Shown here piece after piece: positions 53,102-64,000 of a stretch of 64,000 nt of DNA. Within the stretch, counting starts at the first letter, position 1; each line of letters begins with the position of its first letter. The DNA is from Hemileia vastatrix (Eukaryota; Basidiomycota; Pucciniomycetes; Pucciniales; Zaghouaniaceae), in NCBI GenBank assembly GCA_030280995.1, contig JASXTE010000007.1, forward strand, positions 3,580,001-3,644,000, given 5' to 3'. Made by a program: the position numbers and the translations under genes. Below the pieces are notes generated by a model. The model searched no databases, was not told the DNA's origin, and was given only the letters and a program-made list of their open reading frames with translations.

Positions 53102-55226
53102 GTGTTAATGATAAGCCAACAATCAAATATCATGGTCTTTAAAAAAATTCTTACCATCCTATTGCAAAGAACCTAAAAAGTCCACCTGGGAAATGGTATA
53201 TTTCTCTGAAGGACAATTTTAAAAGGCATATCATCTTGTTATTAAATGTATATATGTGTATCTTTTATGCATTACAAAAAATCATTTTACACCACATAAA
53301 TATTGTGTGGACTGGTTAATAAGATGCTTGTTTAACCCTTTCAATTTTAGATTATTAGCTTTCAGAAAGTACTTGACTGATAGTCAGAAAATTTTTTGTA
53401 CCAGTGTGTGACATGAAGCATCAACAAGGCTGTGAAAGTTCCAATTCATACATTAATAGGTTTTTGAACCTTTTAAAAGTAAGGGCAATAATATTTTTCC
53501 CCACCTAAATTAGTGCTTGAGTATGTATTGATTAATCAACCAATCTTTTTCTTAGGAAGAATTATTTTAAATAGAAATGTGATGAAATTTGGAGCATTAT
53601 TATTTATAATTTTTTTGATTTTTCTAAATAATATTCAAGTTTTTAAACATTTGAAAAACAAGGGTATTAATTTTATTTTACCACCTATATTTTTGCTAGA
53701 GTATGTATTGATTAATCATTCAATCTGTTACTTGGGAAAAGTTATTTAAATTATAAATGTGAAGAAATTTTGAGCATTATTATTTTACAACTCCATAGAT
53801 TTTCCTAAATCATATTTATGTTAATGGCCTAAGTGAAAAAAATTCAGATATCACAGTTTCCACATATGTATGGGAAAATATTTTTCTTTTCATAACAATA
53901 ATATAATAATCTTGTCCTAACCAGTATATTATCTATGATTGGGGTATTTTTGAATCTTGTAAGGCAAATAAATCCGGAAGAATTCTAAACTTTTATTATA
54001 ATAAAAAAAGGATTTTTGGCAGTTAAATGTATTCATTATATTTTAAGAAATAGTTATTCTAGCTTTTTATACATTTTTATGGCCTAATGCTATGCTTTCA
54101 ATAATAATTGTGTGTGTGAAATATTCTTTCCATCCATTATATTATTAATTTTTGAGGTAGTATTATTTTTTTTCAAATGAATTGGACAGATTTATTTACC
54201 TTAAATAATAATAATTTAATAAAATGCATTTTTAAAATATAGGATCAATATTTTGAACAAAATGAAAAAGAAAATCTGTTATCTGGAATTAAATGGCACC
54301 AAGTGTATTTCTGAGCATTGGCTGATGCTGAGGAAGACACTTTTATGAAGCATGTCAGTAAGTTTATCAGTCTATGAAACATGTGGTTTTAAAGTTGTAA
54401 GAGTGTCCTTCTCAGAAACACTCCACGGGTCAGGTGAACACTTTAGGCTCTGTGCAAGAAGATGGAAATGTATTTGCTAATTTCAATGATATTTGATTGT
54501 TTGCTAATCATAAAAGTGAAGGATTTAGAGAGTTCTTCAAAAGTGTCCTTCTTAAGGATGGTCCAACGCTCAGAAGAAAAATTTTATAATGCATATCTTC
54601 TAGGTATTATATGTATACATATAAATCTTTAATGCATTATAAAATTGTCCTTCAGAAGGACACATTTTTCAGAGTCTGTAACACCTTCAATTTAATGTTG
54701 AACAAATGTTCAAGTATCAACACTATTAAAAGAGCTCATATCATTTACAGTACCTAAAGCTTTCACCTTAACAACAGTCCATCACTGAGAAAGAAACTTT
54801 TATAATTTTTGATAGATATAATGGTTAAATATAATGCTTAGATGATATGCATAAGAAAAGTGTTAATCTCAGCAACAGACCACACTTCAAGTGTATAATT
54901 TTAAATAAGTATGGTACAACTTTAATTTTATGTTTAAACAAAAATCAAACTCTGTGGCCTTTAGAAAACCTCATACCATCTACTTACACATTTCCTAGAG
55001 TGTCTCCCTGAATAATTTTCCATTTCTGAGAAGGACACTATTCTAAATAATATCAACTAGGATTCATATGTATACATGTGCATCTTTTATGCAATATAAA
55101 AGTGTCCTTTTCAGTAATAGACTGTTGTTCAGGAGGACACATTAGGCAATGTTTAAATATATGGAATGAAGTTTTCTAAAGGCCATAGTATTTGTTTATT
55201 GTTTAAATATAAAAGTGAAGGTGCAT
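53102..55226. repeat. Hairpin satellite and AT-rich flank between D2 and D3
   Basis: No gene is supported. 53510-53830 holds a degenerate 180-bp tandem duplication (GTATGTATTGATTAATCA at 53521 and 53701). From ~54300 the units seen at 12421-12998 recur, with GTGTCCTTCT/AGAAGGACAC hairpins near 54404, 54543, 54645, 55000 and 55103. The middle part (53830-54290) is plain AT-rich sequence in which I see nothing. Confidence 0.7.
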
Positions 55227-56327
55227 TGTAAAAAATCCTATAGTGCTAGCTATAGGTCTTGAGCAAGGGAGTTGGAGAAAAACCAGACAGAAAATCCCCT
55301 GTCCCTTTAGAAAAATATAAGTGAGATTTACCTGCTACAGTAAATTGGTTCCTGTTGTTAATAGCCCCTTTTCCAATACACTTGACTGCCTGACCAGCCA
55401 AAAAAGTAGTCTCCAGACAGACTACCAAACCAAAGAAATTAAATGTAGAACAATGTCCAAACCAGACAAAGCAATGATACTTAATGTAGGTTGCAAATCC
55501 ACACCTGAAACAGAAATAATACTTGATATAGCTTGAAAAACTACACCAGAAAAAACAGTTTCTAAAGTTGAGTTAAATGAAGAACTAACCTTGCAAGAAA
55601 CACAGCCAATAGTGGCCAAAAAACAGTGAAAACTGAGTGAGGAACAAGAATATCACCTCCAGATGGTTGTATTATAATTAAGGTTGCCCCAAAATGTCTT
55701 ATTCACTATATACACACAGACCACTATCTAAGAGCCCATGCCCACCAACGAATTTGGGATTTCTGAGTGCCAAATTGCAAAAAACCACTCTAGAAACGCT
55801 TCCCAGCCCTCTAGCACCAAGGCAAGTGGTCCGCCTGACATTTGGAGGCCCACCTGAGGCAGAAGGACCTCCCTGAATCCAGAAAACCACCAAAAACCTC
55901 CAAAAACACCCAAAATACTTAGAAAAATAAACTACAACTAATAAAACCTTTAAAACATATAATTAAGATACAACAACATTGTGACATGAAACATAGAGAA
56001 AAATTAGCCTGTTCTAATGGTACTAAGCACTTAGCCCTAAGACTTAAGGTTAGCCCATAAAATACAAAAAACAAAATTAAACAGCTATCATTTAAAATGA
56101 AAAATGAGAAATAATCCCTCTAATACTTAGAATATGAAAAATTACAACAAAACATAAAATATAGAGAAAACACGGGGTTATCCAATGATAATACCCACAT
56201 CCCACAGTCCCAATATTCCTCAAATAATTCCAGAAAAACACCCAATTATTAAAAAATGCCATTTATAACATATCAAAACAATTCCAAACAGAACAACAAA
56301 GGGCTCCAACAATGTTGGAAGACCAGA
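55227..56327 (-). repeat. 3' LTR of D3
   Basis: Starts TGTAAAAAATCC with a terminal stem-loop CCTATAG/CTATAGG and ends GACCAGA before the polypurine tract. The part after the stem-loop (GGAGTTGGAGAAAAACC, CCTGTCCCT) resembles the D2 LTR. The partner LTR is outside the window or lost, so borders come from the homologous D LTRs. Confidence 0.65.
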
Positions 56328-56345
56328 TCCTCCCTCCAATAGAGA

Positions 56346-56999
56346 ATGTCCACATTCTCCTTCATCAAAACAACCATTTTCAGCTTTCTCTCCAAATCTG
56401 CTACTGACATGGGTCCTTGCAAATACTCCATTGACCACAATCTCATCTGTACCATAACACCTCCAGCTCATCCCTACGGAACCTTCTTTGATGCCTGTCA
56501 TCCTAGGAAGAAGACTTGTTTCAGACCTGGTCCATTGTCCTCTTCAACATCTTCTTCTCCTCCAAAACCTAATCCACCTTTCACAGCACCAAAAGATCCA
56601 GACCATCCATCCTGATCCCCAGACTGGTCAACAAATTACACCTTTCAAAAAAGAGTGCCAACCACGCTACAAACACTAGCTCTTCCATCCCTGGTCCTTC
56701 TAACAGTAAGGCCAATACCTCTTAATACTGAAATTCAATCTGACCAATTTCCAGTTCATTCCAATCCAGACAGTGATGATGACAATGTGGGAGCCCTTGA
56801 AGAACACCCACCTAATCCATAGCCAAAAATCAAAAACAACTTCCAACAACATTCTTCTCAACAGAAGCATCTTACCCTAGATTACTTCCAATCCACTCCT
56901 GCCAGGAACCCACAGGACCTTGAGAAAAGGAAAAACCTCATCCACCAGCTCAAAGCTAATACTGAAAATATTGTTACATCTCATGATTCTTTTCTGTAA
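56346..56999 (+). pseudogene. D3 antisense gene 1, decayed Zn2Cys6-like protein
   Basis: Reading from 56346 (the Met at 56412 fits better as start). The cluster has C-x2-S-x6-C then F-x2-C-x6-C (GPCKYS, DACHPRKKTC), so two of six expected Cys are replaced by residues one base away. A Ser/Pro linker follows, then stops. A GT-AG intron is likely at ~56706-56755 (GTAAGG to TTCCAG). After it an acidic SDDDNVG and the C-terminal LDYFQSTPARNPQDLEKR match D1 gene 1. A TAG near 56820 and the early stop show that it is inactive. Confidence 0.65.
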
Positions 57000-57019
57000 T
57001 TACTTCTTGCCCAAAAATC

Positions 57020-57480
57020 TTGATTTAGAAATAAAAAAAATCCTCATTTTAAATTCTTGCGGGACTAATCCTCAGTTTTAAGTCTTGGGGGACTAACAGC
57101 CCTCATTTTATGGTCAGGGGGACTCAAAAACCCTCAGTTTATAGTCTTGGGGGACTCAAAATCTGAATCAAAAAGTCAGAGCCAGAGATCAAAACATTAA
57201 AGACCAAAGAACACACTAACATTCTGGGGTAAATGTTCTACAGAGCAGCCAGCTGATCAGTTACCCCCACACTTGCCTTAACAAAATCCAGAGACTCCCC
57301 CTTGGATGCCCTCTTCCAGATTCACACCAAATTAACATTATCAGTTTATAGCCCTGAAGGACTCAACTAACAACCATCCTCAGTTTATACTCTTGGGGGA
57401 CTGTACCATTTCTCAGTTTAAAGTCTTGATGGACTTCCAGTATTCAGTTTAAAGTCTTGAAAGACTATCCACATTTGGCA
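57020..57480. repeat. Array of CAGTTTATAGTC mini-repeats in D3
   Basis: About seven units (CCTCAGTTTATAGTCTTGG then GGGACTC) near 57072, 57102, 57132, 57340, 57379, 57414 and 57441, with one GGGGTAAATG/CAGTTACCCC hairpin at ~57222-57264. Same place, between the two antisense genes, as the array in D1. Confidence 0.78.
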
Positions 57481-57617
57481 TATAAGGGCATAGCCACCTC
57501 CATGCACAATGCTCCACAGCCAACCTGCTGAACTTCCACTCTTTCTTCATTATCTACATATCACTAACAAAATTTTCATTCATCTTTTTTCTCTTCATTA
57601 TTTTTCCTTCACAGATC

Positions 57618-59211
57618 ATGGCTGAATCTTCAGATTTGGACCATCGGACCTTCCTTGTTACGCTGCTCCAAAGGACTTTGCTTGTAAACAGTGCATCCAC
57701 ATGTGCAGGCCTTGTACCTTTAATCTTCCTACTACTCAAGCCAAATTCTATAACAGAGCATGTGATTCTTGCAATTCTATAAAGAAAAGATGTGACAGAG
57801 ACCCCAACTATCCAATACCTCCTCCTTCACCTTCACACAAATATATTCCCATATCTCCTACCAGGTCACCTGAACTTGAACCTGATTATTCTTCTTTATC
57901 TTCTGCTCCTTCCAGAAGATCACACCGTTCTAATCCCAAATCACTCCCTAAAAGAACTGCTTTATCTTCTCATTGATCTGCTTTTATCTCAGCAAATTTG
58001 GCCAAGTTAGCTTCAAAATCAACTTCTAGGTTGCTAGACCACGTCCAGGCAGCCCTCCCGACGTCGGGCGGCCCACTGGCCTTGCCAAAAAGCAAAGATA
58101 AGGCTCAAAACTCCCAAACTCAGCCAGATAAAAGCCAAAATACACCATTAGACACCAACAACTCTAGGCAAAAACCTCCTAGTGTTCCCAGAGGAATGCG
58201 TACACACAAAAGTTCTTCCCCAGCCATCCCCAAAAATTCCAACAACTCTAGAAAACCTGCCAGAGGACCTTCTGAAAACACCAGAGCACGCAACACTGCT
58301 TCCAAACAAAAATCTCTGGTTACTTTAAGAAGAACTAACTACACCTCTCCTCTGGCTGCCAATTATTCCTCTGATGATTACCTTTCCTCTAGATCTTCAT
58401 CCAGCAAATAACAATCAGCTTCCAGGTCACCTTCTCCTGATCCTTCCATCAACAACCCTGGTTCTCTACCACCAGTGTCCAACCCAACTGGGCGAAGCAA
58501 AAATAATTTCCACAACAACAACAGAATCCCTGCTGCACAAACCAGGCCACAGGAACTCCCTTCTTCTCCTTCATCTTCTCAACGCCATTTAGAGAATGAT
58601 CATGAGAATACATACCTCTATCTGGTTGATCCTCATTCAACATCCATTCAGCTTTCATCAACAGCTCAAATCCCGGCTGCTTACAAATTTTATGAGCTTT
58701 TAATCTGTAAGTACCAAATTAATAAATCCAATTTCTTTAACACAGAGCAATAACAGATCTAATTCTTCTGTGTAGTTGGAACTCTGCCTCCTGAAACTTC
58801 AATTGGGATTGGCCAACCTCTAGAAAATACCTTAACACTGGATTATGCCGACATGAAACAACACCTAAGCATGATGTGTTCAAAAATGCTTAAGGCTTTT
58901 CCCTCCACAGACCATTGAATGACTTTGAAAAGAATCTGAGGAAAAAGCTCCTTGATGACCACTAAAAGATGTCTAGAATAATCAAGCACACCTTCCAACA
59001 CTCAATCCCCACTTCTTTCACTTCTTCCCAAAAATTAACTTCCACTTCGGTACCTGACCATTACAATCCATATACTCTTTACAGCCGCCTACATCACAAA
59101 GAACTCAGTTCTTCTTCTAATCCTAACAAAAAGCAAAAACACCACCATAATCCAGACCAACCGCCAGAGGCTTCTTCTTCCAGACATCAAAATAAAAAAG
59201 AAAGAAATTAA
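57618..59211 (+). pseudogene. D3 antisense gene 2, Zn2Cys6-like protein with stops
   Basis: ATG 57618 (MAESSDLD) is in a different frame from the body, so a shift lies between 57640 and 57674. The body reads C-x2-C-x6-C-x16-C-x2-C-x6-C (ACKQC, then ACDSCNSIKKRC), all six Cys present. A Ser/Pro/Asn/Lys-rich linker of about 300 residues follows, interrupted by TGA near 57974 and TAA near 58409. The 69-nt intron is 58707-58775 (GTAAGT to TGTGTAG). Exon 2 has DYADMKQHLSMMCSKM and FEKNLRKKLLDD, then a Lys/His-rich end. It is the longest version of this family in the window and shows what D1 gene 2 and D5 gene 2 derive from. Confidence 0.7.
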
Positions 59212-60570
59212 TAAGTCACTAAATAGAGAGAACAATAATAATTAACAGATATATATATATATAAATTTGTTTTATTTTTATTTTTTACTTTATTTATTTA
59301 TTTATTTAATTTTATTTTTTATTTTATTTTATTATTATTGTAAACTACTAAAATACTAAAAAAAAAACTTGAAAATAAATAACCAAATTAACCAAAAATA
59401 TGAGAGTTGAAAAATTAAAATGAAATGAATAATAATAATAACATGAGAAAAAAATATGAGAGTTGAAAAATTAAAATGAAATGAATAATAATAATAACAT
59501 GAGAAAAATAATAGTTACTAATGGTATCTGCCAGTTAATTGATGAGCTGAACCCCTGATACCTTACCCACATCCAAGTGCACCTTGATCTGGATACACTG
59601 TTCAATAATTTTTAAATGAATTAAAATAAGAAATAAAGATGAGTACATATAAATTGAGAGAATAATTAGAAAAAGAAAGAAAGAAAATAACATTTCCTGG
59701 CCAATTGATGAGCCTTTCCCAACCAACGCTTGCCCACATCCAGGTGACCTGATGTGGCAACACCATATAATATAATTTTGTGATTTTTCTCTCTTTATAT
59801 TCTAATAACTCCCATAAAAAAATTAAAAGAAAAAAAGAGAAAAAATAAAATGATCTTAAACTACTATCTAACTATAGACACAAAAATTGAAAAAAAGAAA
59901 AAGAAAAAAATCCAGCTCCATAGAAAGTCCAGTCCAAGGAAACAATCACTGGGTGGGCTCCCTCCAATATGTAAAAATAATAAGAGACCACCAGTGATCC
60001 ACCACCAAACTTAAATTGCCACAAGAAGCCTGTCCCAAGCCAGTAAGCCAGTTTAAAATCATAGTGGACTTGTAACCTGAATACCTAAAACCAGAACTAT
60101 GATTCAACTAGGACAAACAAAAATACTTGAAATAGACATTATGGGGTAACTGTTCTACAGAGAATCCAGCTCATCAGTTACCCCCACACTTGCCAAAATA
60201 AATCTAGAAGCCCCCCCCCCTGGTACTTCTAACAAAACACGAAATCCAACACATTAAACCAAATCCAGTAGGCATGAAGAGTCCAGCACTTGAAGAACAA
60301 AAGAATTTCCAGTTTAAAGTCATAGAGGACTAAAACCTGTGAAGAAAAACTAATACTAGAGTTCAAAAAAATTAAGATAAGAGGTTTGAACCAGACAATC
60401 TGGGGTAACTGTTGATAGAGCATCCAGGCCATCAGTCACCCCCACACTTTCCAAAATAAAATCTAGAAGCCCCACCCATGGATACTTTCTAAAAAAACGT
60501 TTCCAACAAAACAGATGCACAGCATAACCAAAATCCAAAATTAAAGAATGGTCCATAGTTTATCCTCATT
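59212..60570. repeat. D3 spacer with stem-loop modules
   Basis: No gene. T/A-rich tract 59255-59335. A ~65-bp direct duplication (ATATGAGAGTTGAAAAATTA) lies at about 59398 and 59456. Hairpins of the CCCACATCC type occur near 59568 and 59733. The ATCACTGG inverted repeat 59944-59999 encloses CTCCCTCCAAT. GGGGTAACTG/CAGTTACCCC lies at ~60142-60183 and a variant near 60402-60443. Confidence 0.7.
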
Positions 60571-60576
60571 GCGGAG

Positions 60577-63500
60577 TCAATATTCTTCATTTTTTGTGCC
60601 TCTAGGATAAAATCTCTTCACCTGATCTGCAGCCACTCTCTTCTTTAAGACTGCTCCATCTAACTCCTCCAAAAAATAAGAACCTCCAGACACCTGAGAT
60701 CTGACTCTGGAAGGTCCATTCCATCCATCAGCAAACATCTTTCCCCAGTGACTCTCCAAACTTCTGTTATACACCAAAACCAAACAACCAGGTTTCAAGG
60801 GATACCTGAGTCTATCAGCCAACTTCTTGTCCCAGTATCTGACTGATTGATTTCTTATCTTCATCATTCTAGAGTATTCTTTCTCTTGACATTCCTCTCT
60901 ACATTCCAACTGTTGCATCCTGGCAAAGAGCAAATCTTTTTTTGAGCATATATCATCCCAATCAATTCCAAGATAAGAGACCTCTTCCAAGTCCACCAGT
61001 AGAACAGATTTCTGCCCAAAAATTAATTGATAAGGGGAATAGCCATTTGTCCTTCTCAAAGTGACCCTATCAGCAAATAACACCAAGGGTAAATAAGCAT
61101 TATCTCCACACATTTTCACCAAAGAATTTTTGATTACTTGATAGCCTCTTTCAACCATGTATTCAGCTTCAGGATAATAAGGTGTAGCCACTCTGTCTTT
61201 AGAGCCAATACTTGCCACAGCTTCTTTGAATTCAGCTACAAACTCTGGCTTACCATCAACAGTTACCAACTTCATCAATCCATACCTAAACACCCATTCT
61301 TTCTTCAAAAATTCTGCCACATTTTTGGCAGTGAAATTAACCAGAGGCACCTCCTCAACCCAAACAGACAAATCATCCCTAGCAACAATAAAGTATTTAT
61401 ACCTGCCCTCTTTGATATGGACAGCATCCAAACTGACTCTTCCAAACACAGTTGATTCACCAGTAGCAGGGCCAACCTCTTTGGGTTTCAAGTGACTTCT
61501 TCTTTGACATTCTTCACAAGATTTAACCCAACCCTGCACAGCCAACTTCATACCTGACCACCAAAATCTATCTGCTACTCTTCTATAAGTCTCCCCAAAG
61601 CCTCTATGACCAAGTTCTTCATGCAAAGACTTCAAAACCAACTCTTGACCCTTCTTCTGAGTCACCAGCACTTGAGGATTTGGATGTCTTCTCCTCATCA
61701 ACCTCATTCCTGACACATAAAAGCCAGCACTCTTCTTCTTGATTTCCACCCAAGTATCATAATCACAAGTATCTGGCCTCTCTAAGGTTAACAGATATTC
61801 AACCATAATAAAATAAAACCCAATCTAACCCCAGGTCTCATCTTCAAAATCCAACAAAACAATATCCAAGGGTACAACCCTGTCATCAAAATCTCCTGTG
61901 TACACATGAGAAACACAACCAGCCCATCCAGGACACCAATCCCTAAACTTTGGAACCTCCTTTCTCTTCCACTGAATCTTAAAAGAATTCAGTTCACCAA
62001 CAAAAACATCATTCTCCAATTTTGAGCCATCCCAAACAACAGCCCCATCTTCATCAACCAAAATATCCTGATCACCAGAATCATAATCAGAACCATCCAG
62101 TTTAGCCTCTTGCTGGAGGCTAGAACAATCATCCAGTTTAGCCTCTTGGGGGAGGAGAGAAAAATCTTCCGCACCCTTTGCGGTGGCCTGAACCACTGGA
62201 ACATCTTCATCAAATTCTTCAGAATCAGAATCATCATCTGTGGGTCATCTTCTTGATAATCCATCTGGATTCTAAAATTCTTACCTGGCTTCTCCACCAG
62301 GTCAAAAGAAAAATTTTGAATAAATGCTACCCACCTAGTCATTGGAGAATTTGGAAGAATAGGTGTGTTGATCATTTGAGCCAGAGATTTACCATCCACC
62401 TGCAGCTCAAAATGCTGCCCCCACAAAACAGTTTGTAGCTTCTTCAAAATTTTTGCTACACCACACAATTCCAACTTTGGCTGAGAATACCTAGAGTGCA
62501 CCTCATTAAAAACTAAAGACTCATACCTTACTGGCCTGACCTTCCCAGCTTTATCTTCCTGAGACAAAACAGCACCAGAAAAAATATAACTTGAGTCAAC
62601 TGCCAGATATATTTTTCCAGCTTCCTTTCCATAATATAACTTGTGAAGAATAATATCTTCACCTACCACCTTCAATTTCTGAAAAGCCTCTTCACACTCT
62701 TCAGTCCATTTCCACTCTGCATTATTCCTGGTCAACCTTCTCAAGAGTGAAGCCAACAAAGAAAAACCTTTAATAAAAATTCTGACGTACACACAAACTC
62801 CTGAAAATCCCCTAACTTCAGTAGTATTTTTTGGCTTTGGCCATGAATGAATTTTATAAACTTTCTTCTTTGCCATAAGTCTTCCCTTCTTAAATACAAC
62901 ATGACCCAGAATTTCCAGAGCAGGAACACAACAACAAAACTTTGACCCATAAATGTTCAAACCAGCCTCTTCAATTCTAAACAAGACTCTCTCTAGAGTA
63001 ATTTCATATTCCCAAACAAATCTCCTTATACCTGTGTTCTCCTTCAGTACTTCATTTCCATAATCAGTGGAGGGTCTTTTAATTCCACCGACATCAATAA
63101 AAATACCAGCATGAGTTGGAACCTCATCATGTAAAATCCAAGCCATTTGAGCTTGATATACTTCTACTGAATTAGTTGCTCCTTGTGGCAACCTAGTGAG
63201 CTGAAATCTTCCCAGAGGAGTCTCAAAAATTTTGAGTAGCTGTGAATAAGTGTGAAGTTCCCTTTCATCATAACCGCCCATAATATCTCCCAAACCATAA
63301 AACACCCTTCCAGCAAAAGCTTCCACAAAGTCCTCCACACTTGGTGGCATCCCTGCATCCTTGATGGTGACTCTATTCAAGGCCCTAAGGTCATGCACCA
63401 CCCTCAACTTCTCATTCTGTTTCTTAACACAGAAAACCGGACTTGAGTAACTAGAAGTTGATTGTTCATACAATCCTGTCCTGACTCTTTCCCTAACAAT

Positions 63501-63640
63501 CTCCACAAAATCATCCCTAATAGCAGCTGGAATTTGAATAGGTTTGATTTTCCAAGGCTCATGACAAGCCACAGGCATCAGTAAGGTTCCCCATAAGATT
63601 GTTTCAACACTCCCCTTTCCTCTTCAATAAATGTCACTGC
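60577..63640 (-). pseudogene. D3 pol fragment: RT, RNase H, integrase
   Basis: From 63640 leftward: RT (MPVACHEPW, LRVVHDLRALNRV, LGDIMGGYDERELH). The active site reads FIDVGGI where D2 has FIDDVGI, so the second catalytic Asp is lost. RNase H (YLAVDSS) is next. A shift lies near 62250, after which 62196-61825 continues with LLPQEAKL and LQQEAKL repeats. A TAG at ~61825 and then the integrase (HEELGHRG, CEECQRRS, LVTVDGKPEF, MVERGYQV) lead to the GPS-altered C-terminus (GWNGPSRV) ending at 60577. The N-terminus of pol and all of gag are missing because D4 begins at 63641. Confidence 0.87.
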
Positions 63641-64000
63641 TGTAGGTAGACTCTTATAGTCGCCTTGCTGTAAGCAGAATTTAAAGGAGTTTGATAATCA
63701 GAGAAAACCCTGTCCCTCTTAATGAATTTGTGAGCTTTTTAGACCAATAAGCTTAAAATTCTACTTGATAATAATAAAGAATAAAACCCTGTCTTATTAA
63801 CACTTTTTAGGATGATTGAGCAGTTCATCTGTGCAAAATAACTGAAATGCAACAATTAAGTTACACCAGTAAAAATATTTTAAAAGAAAGAAGTTTTAAT
63901 GTTTTTAGATTTTAATAATTTTTGGAAGCAGATACAATAAATGAGTCCCTGGAGTTGAGACCTTTCTAAAGATACCCTATATGTTAATGTTTAAAATTTG
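63641..64000 (-). repeat. D4: start of another D-type LTR
   Basis: TGTAGGTAGACTCTTATAGTC opens with the D-type terminal stem-loop (CTTATAG, loop TCGCCTTG, CTGTAAG). It continues with sequence resembling the D1 LTR (CCTGTCCCT, and GATACCCTATATG near 63972, also found in D1 and D2 LTRs). It interrupts D3 pol. By analogy the element lies to the right, in minus orientation. Confidence 0.75.

Larger units (their letters stand above)
55227..63640 (-). mobile_element. D3: degraded D-family Ty3/gypsy element, truncated by D4
   Basis: Left LTR 55227-56327, polypurine tract 56328-56337, antisense gene 1 (56346-56999), repeat array, antisense gene 2 (57618-59211), spacer, and minus-strand pol 60577-63640. 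Pol stops at the N-terminal side of RT where another LTR begins (63641). This is the full D layout with both antisense genes, older than D1 judging by its lesions. Confidence 0.88.

Overview
The window is built almost entirely of LTR retrotransposons nested inside one another. I see no host housekeeping gene, no complete tRNA or rRNA gene and no bacterial feature. The DNA is AT-rich and the genes carry short GT-AG introns of 58-69 nt. The Zn2Cys6-like cysteine clusters and the gypsy reverse transcriptases with an FIDD active site point to a fungus, most likely a basidiomycete. A rust fungus with a TE-swollen genome is a plausible but unproven guess.

Layout, left to right. (1) 1-3548: fragment of a minus-strand Ty3/gypsy element of a family called here D (copy D5). 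(2) 3549-3659, 12421-12998 and 53102-55226: pieces of one older locus made of hairpin-forming tandem repeats. (3) 3660-12415: element B, a complete minus-strand chromovirus with near-identical 817/818-bp LTRs, a GCATA target duplication and an intact 2007-codon gag-pol. (4) 12999-53101: D2, a gypsy element split by two later insertions. These are a Ty1/copia element at 14102-19505 in its left LTR (TSD ACTTC) and a second D element, D1 (20404-43441), in its 3' region. (5) 24129-33852: element C, a relative of B on the plus strand, inserted in an intron of a gene carried by D1 (TSD TTAGT). (6) 55227-63640: D3, a degraded gypsy element, cut at 63641 by the LTR of a further D-type element (D4) that runs off the window. 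The order of insertion is satellite, then D2, then D1, then C.

Two things stand out. First, elements B and C share an unrecognised second coding layer. A 58-nt intron just inside gag-pol (10410-10467 in B, 26319-26376 in C), when removed, shifts translation by +1 into a conserved overlapping frame. That frame encodes a coiled-coil protein with a VSKWxWDW motif and a basic tail. A second 58-nt intron lies exactly at that protein's stop codon in both elements. Unspliced RNA would give Gag-Pol, and spliced RNA a 159-185 aa accessory protein.

Second, D-family elements carry up to two antisense genes between pol and the 3' LTR. Both encode small proteins with a Zn2Cys6-like cluster and a helical C-terminal domain. 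The D1 LTRs contain a dense array of CGG/CCG triplets, the kind of half-site that Zn2Cys6 proteins bind, which suggests self-regulation. D elements also show a conserved -1 frameshift site between gag-PR and pol, lysine-tRNA-type primer sites, and many covarying stem-loops in their leaders and 3' regions.
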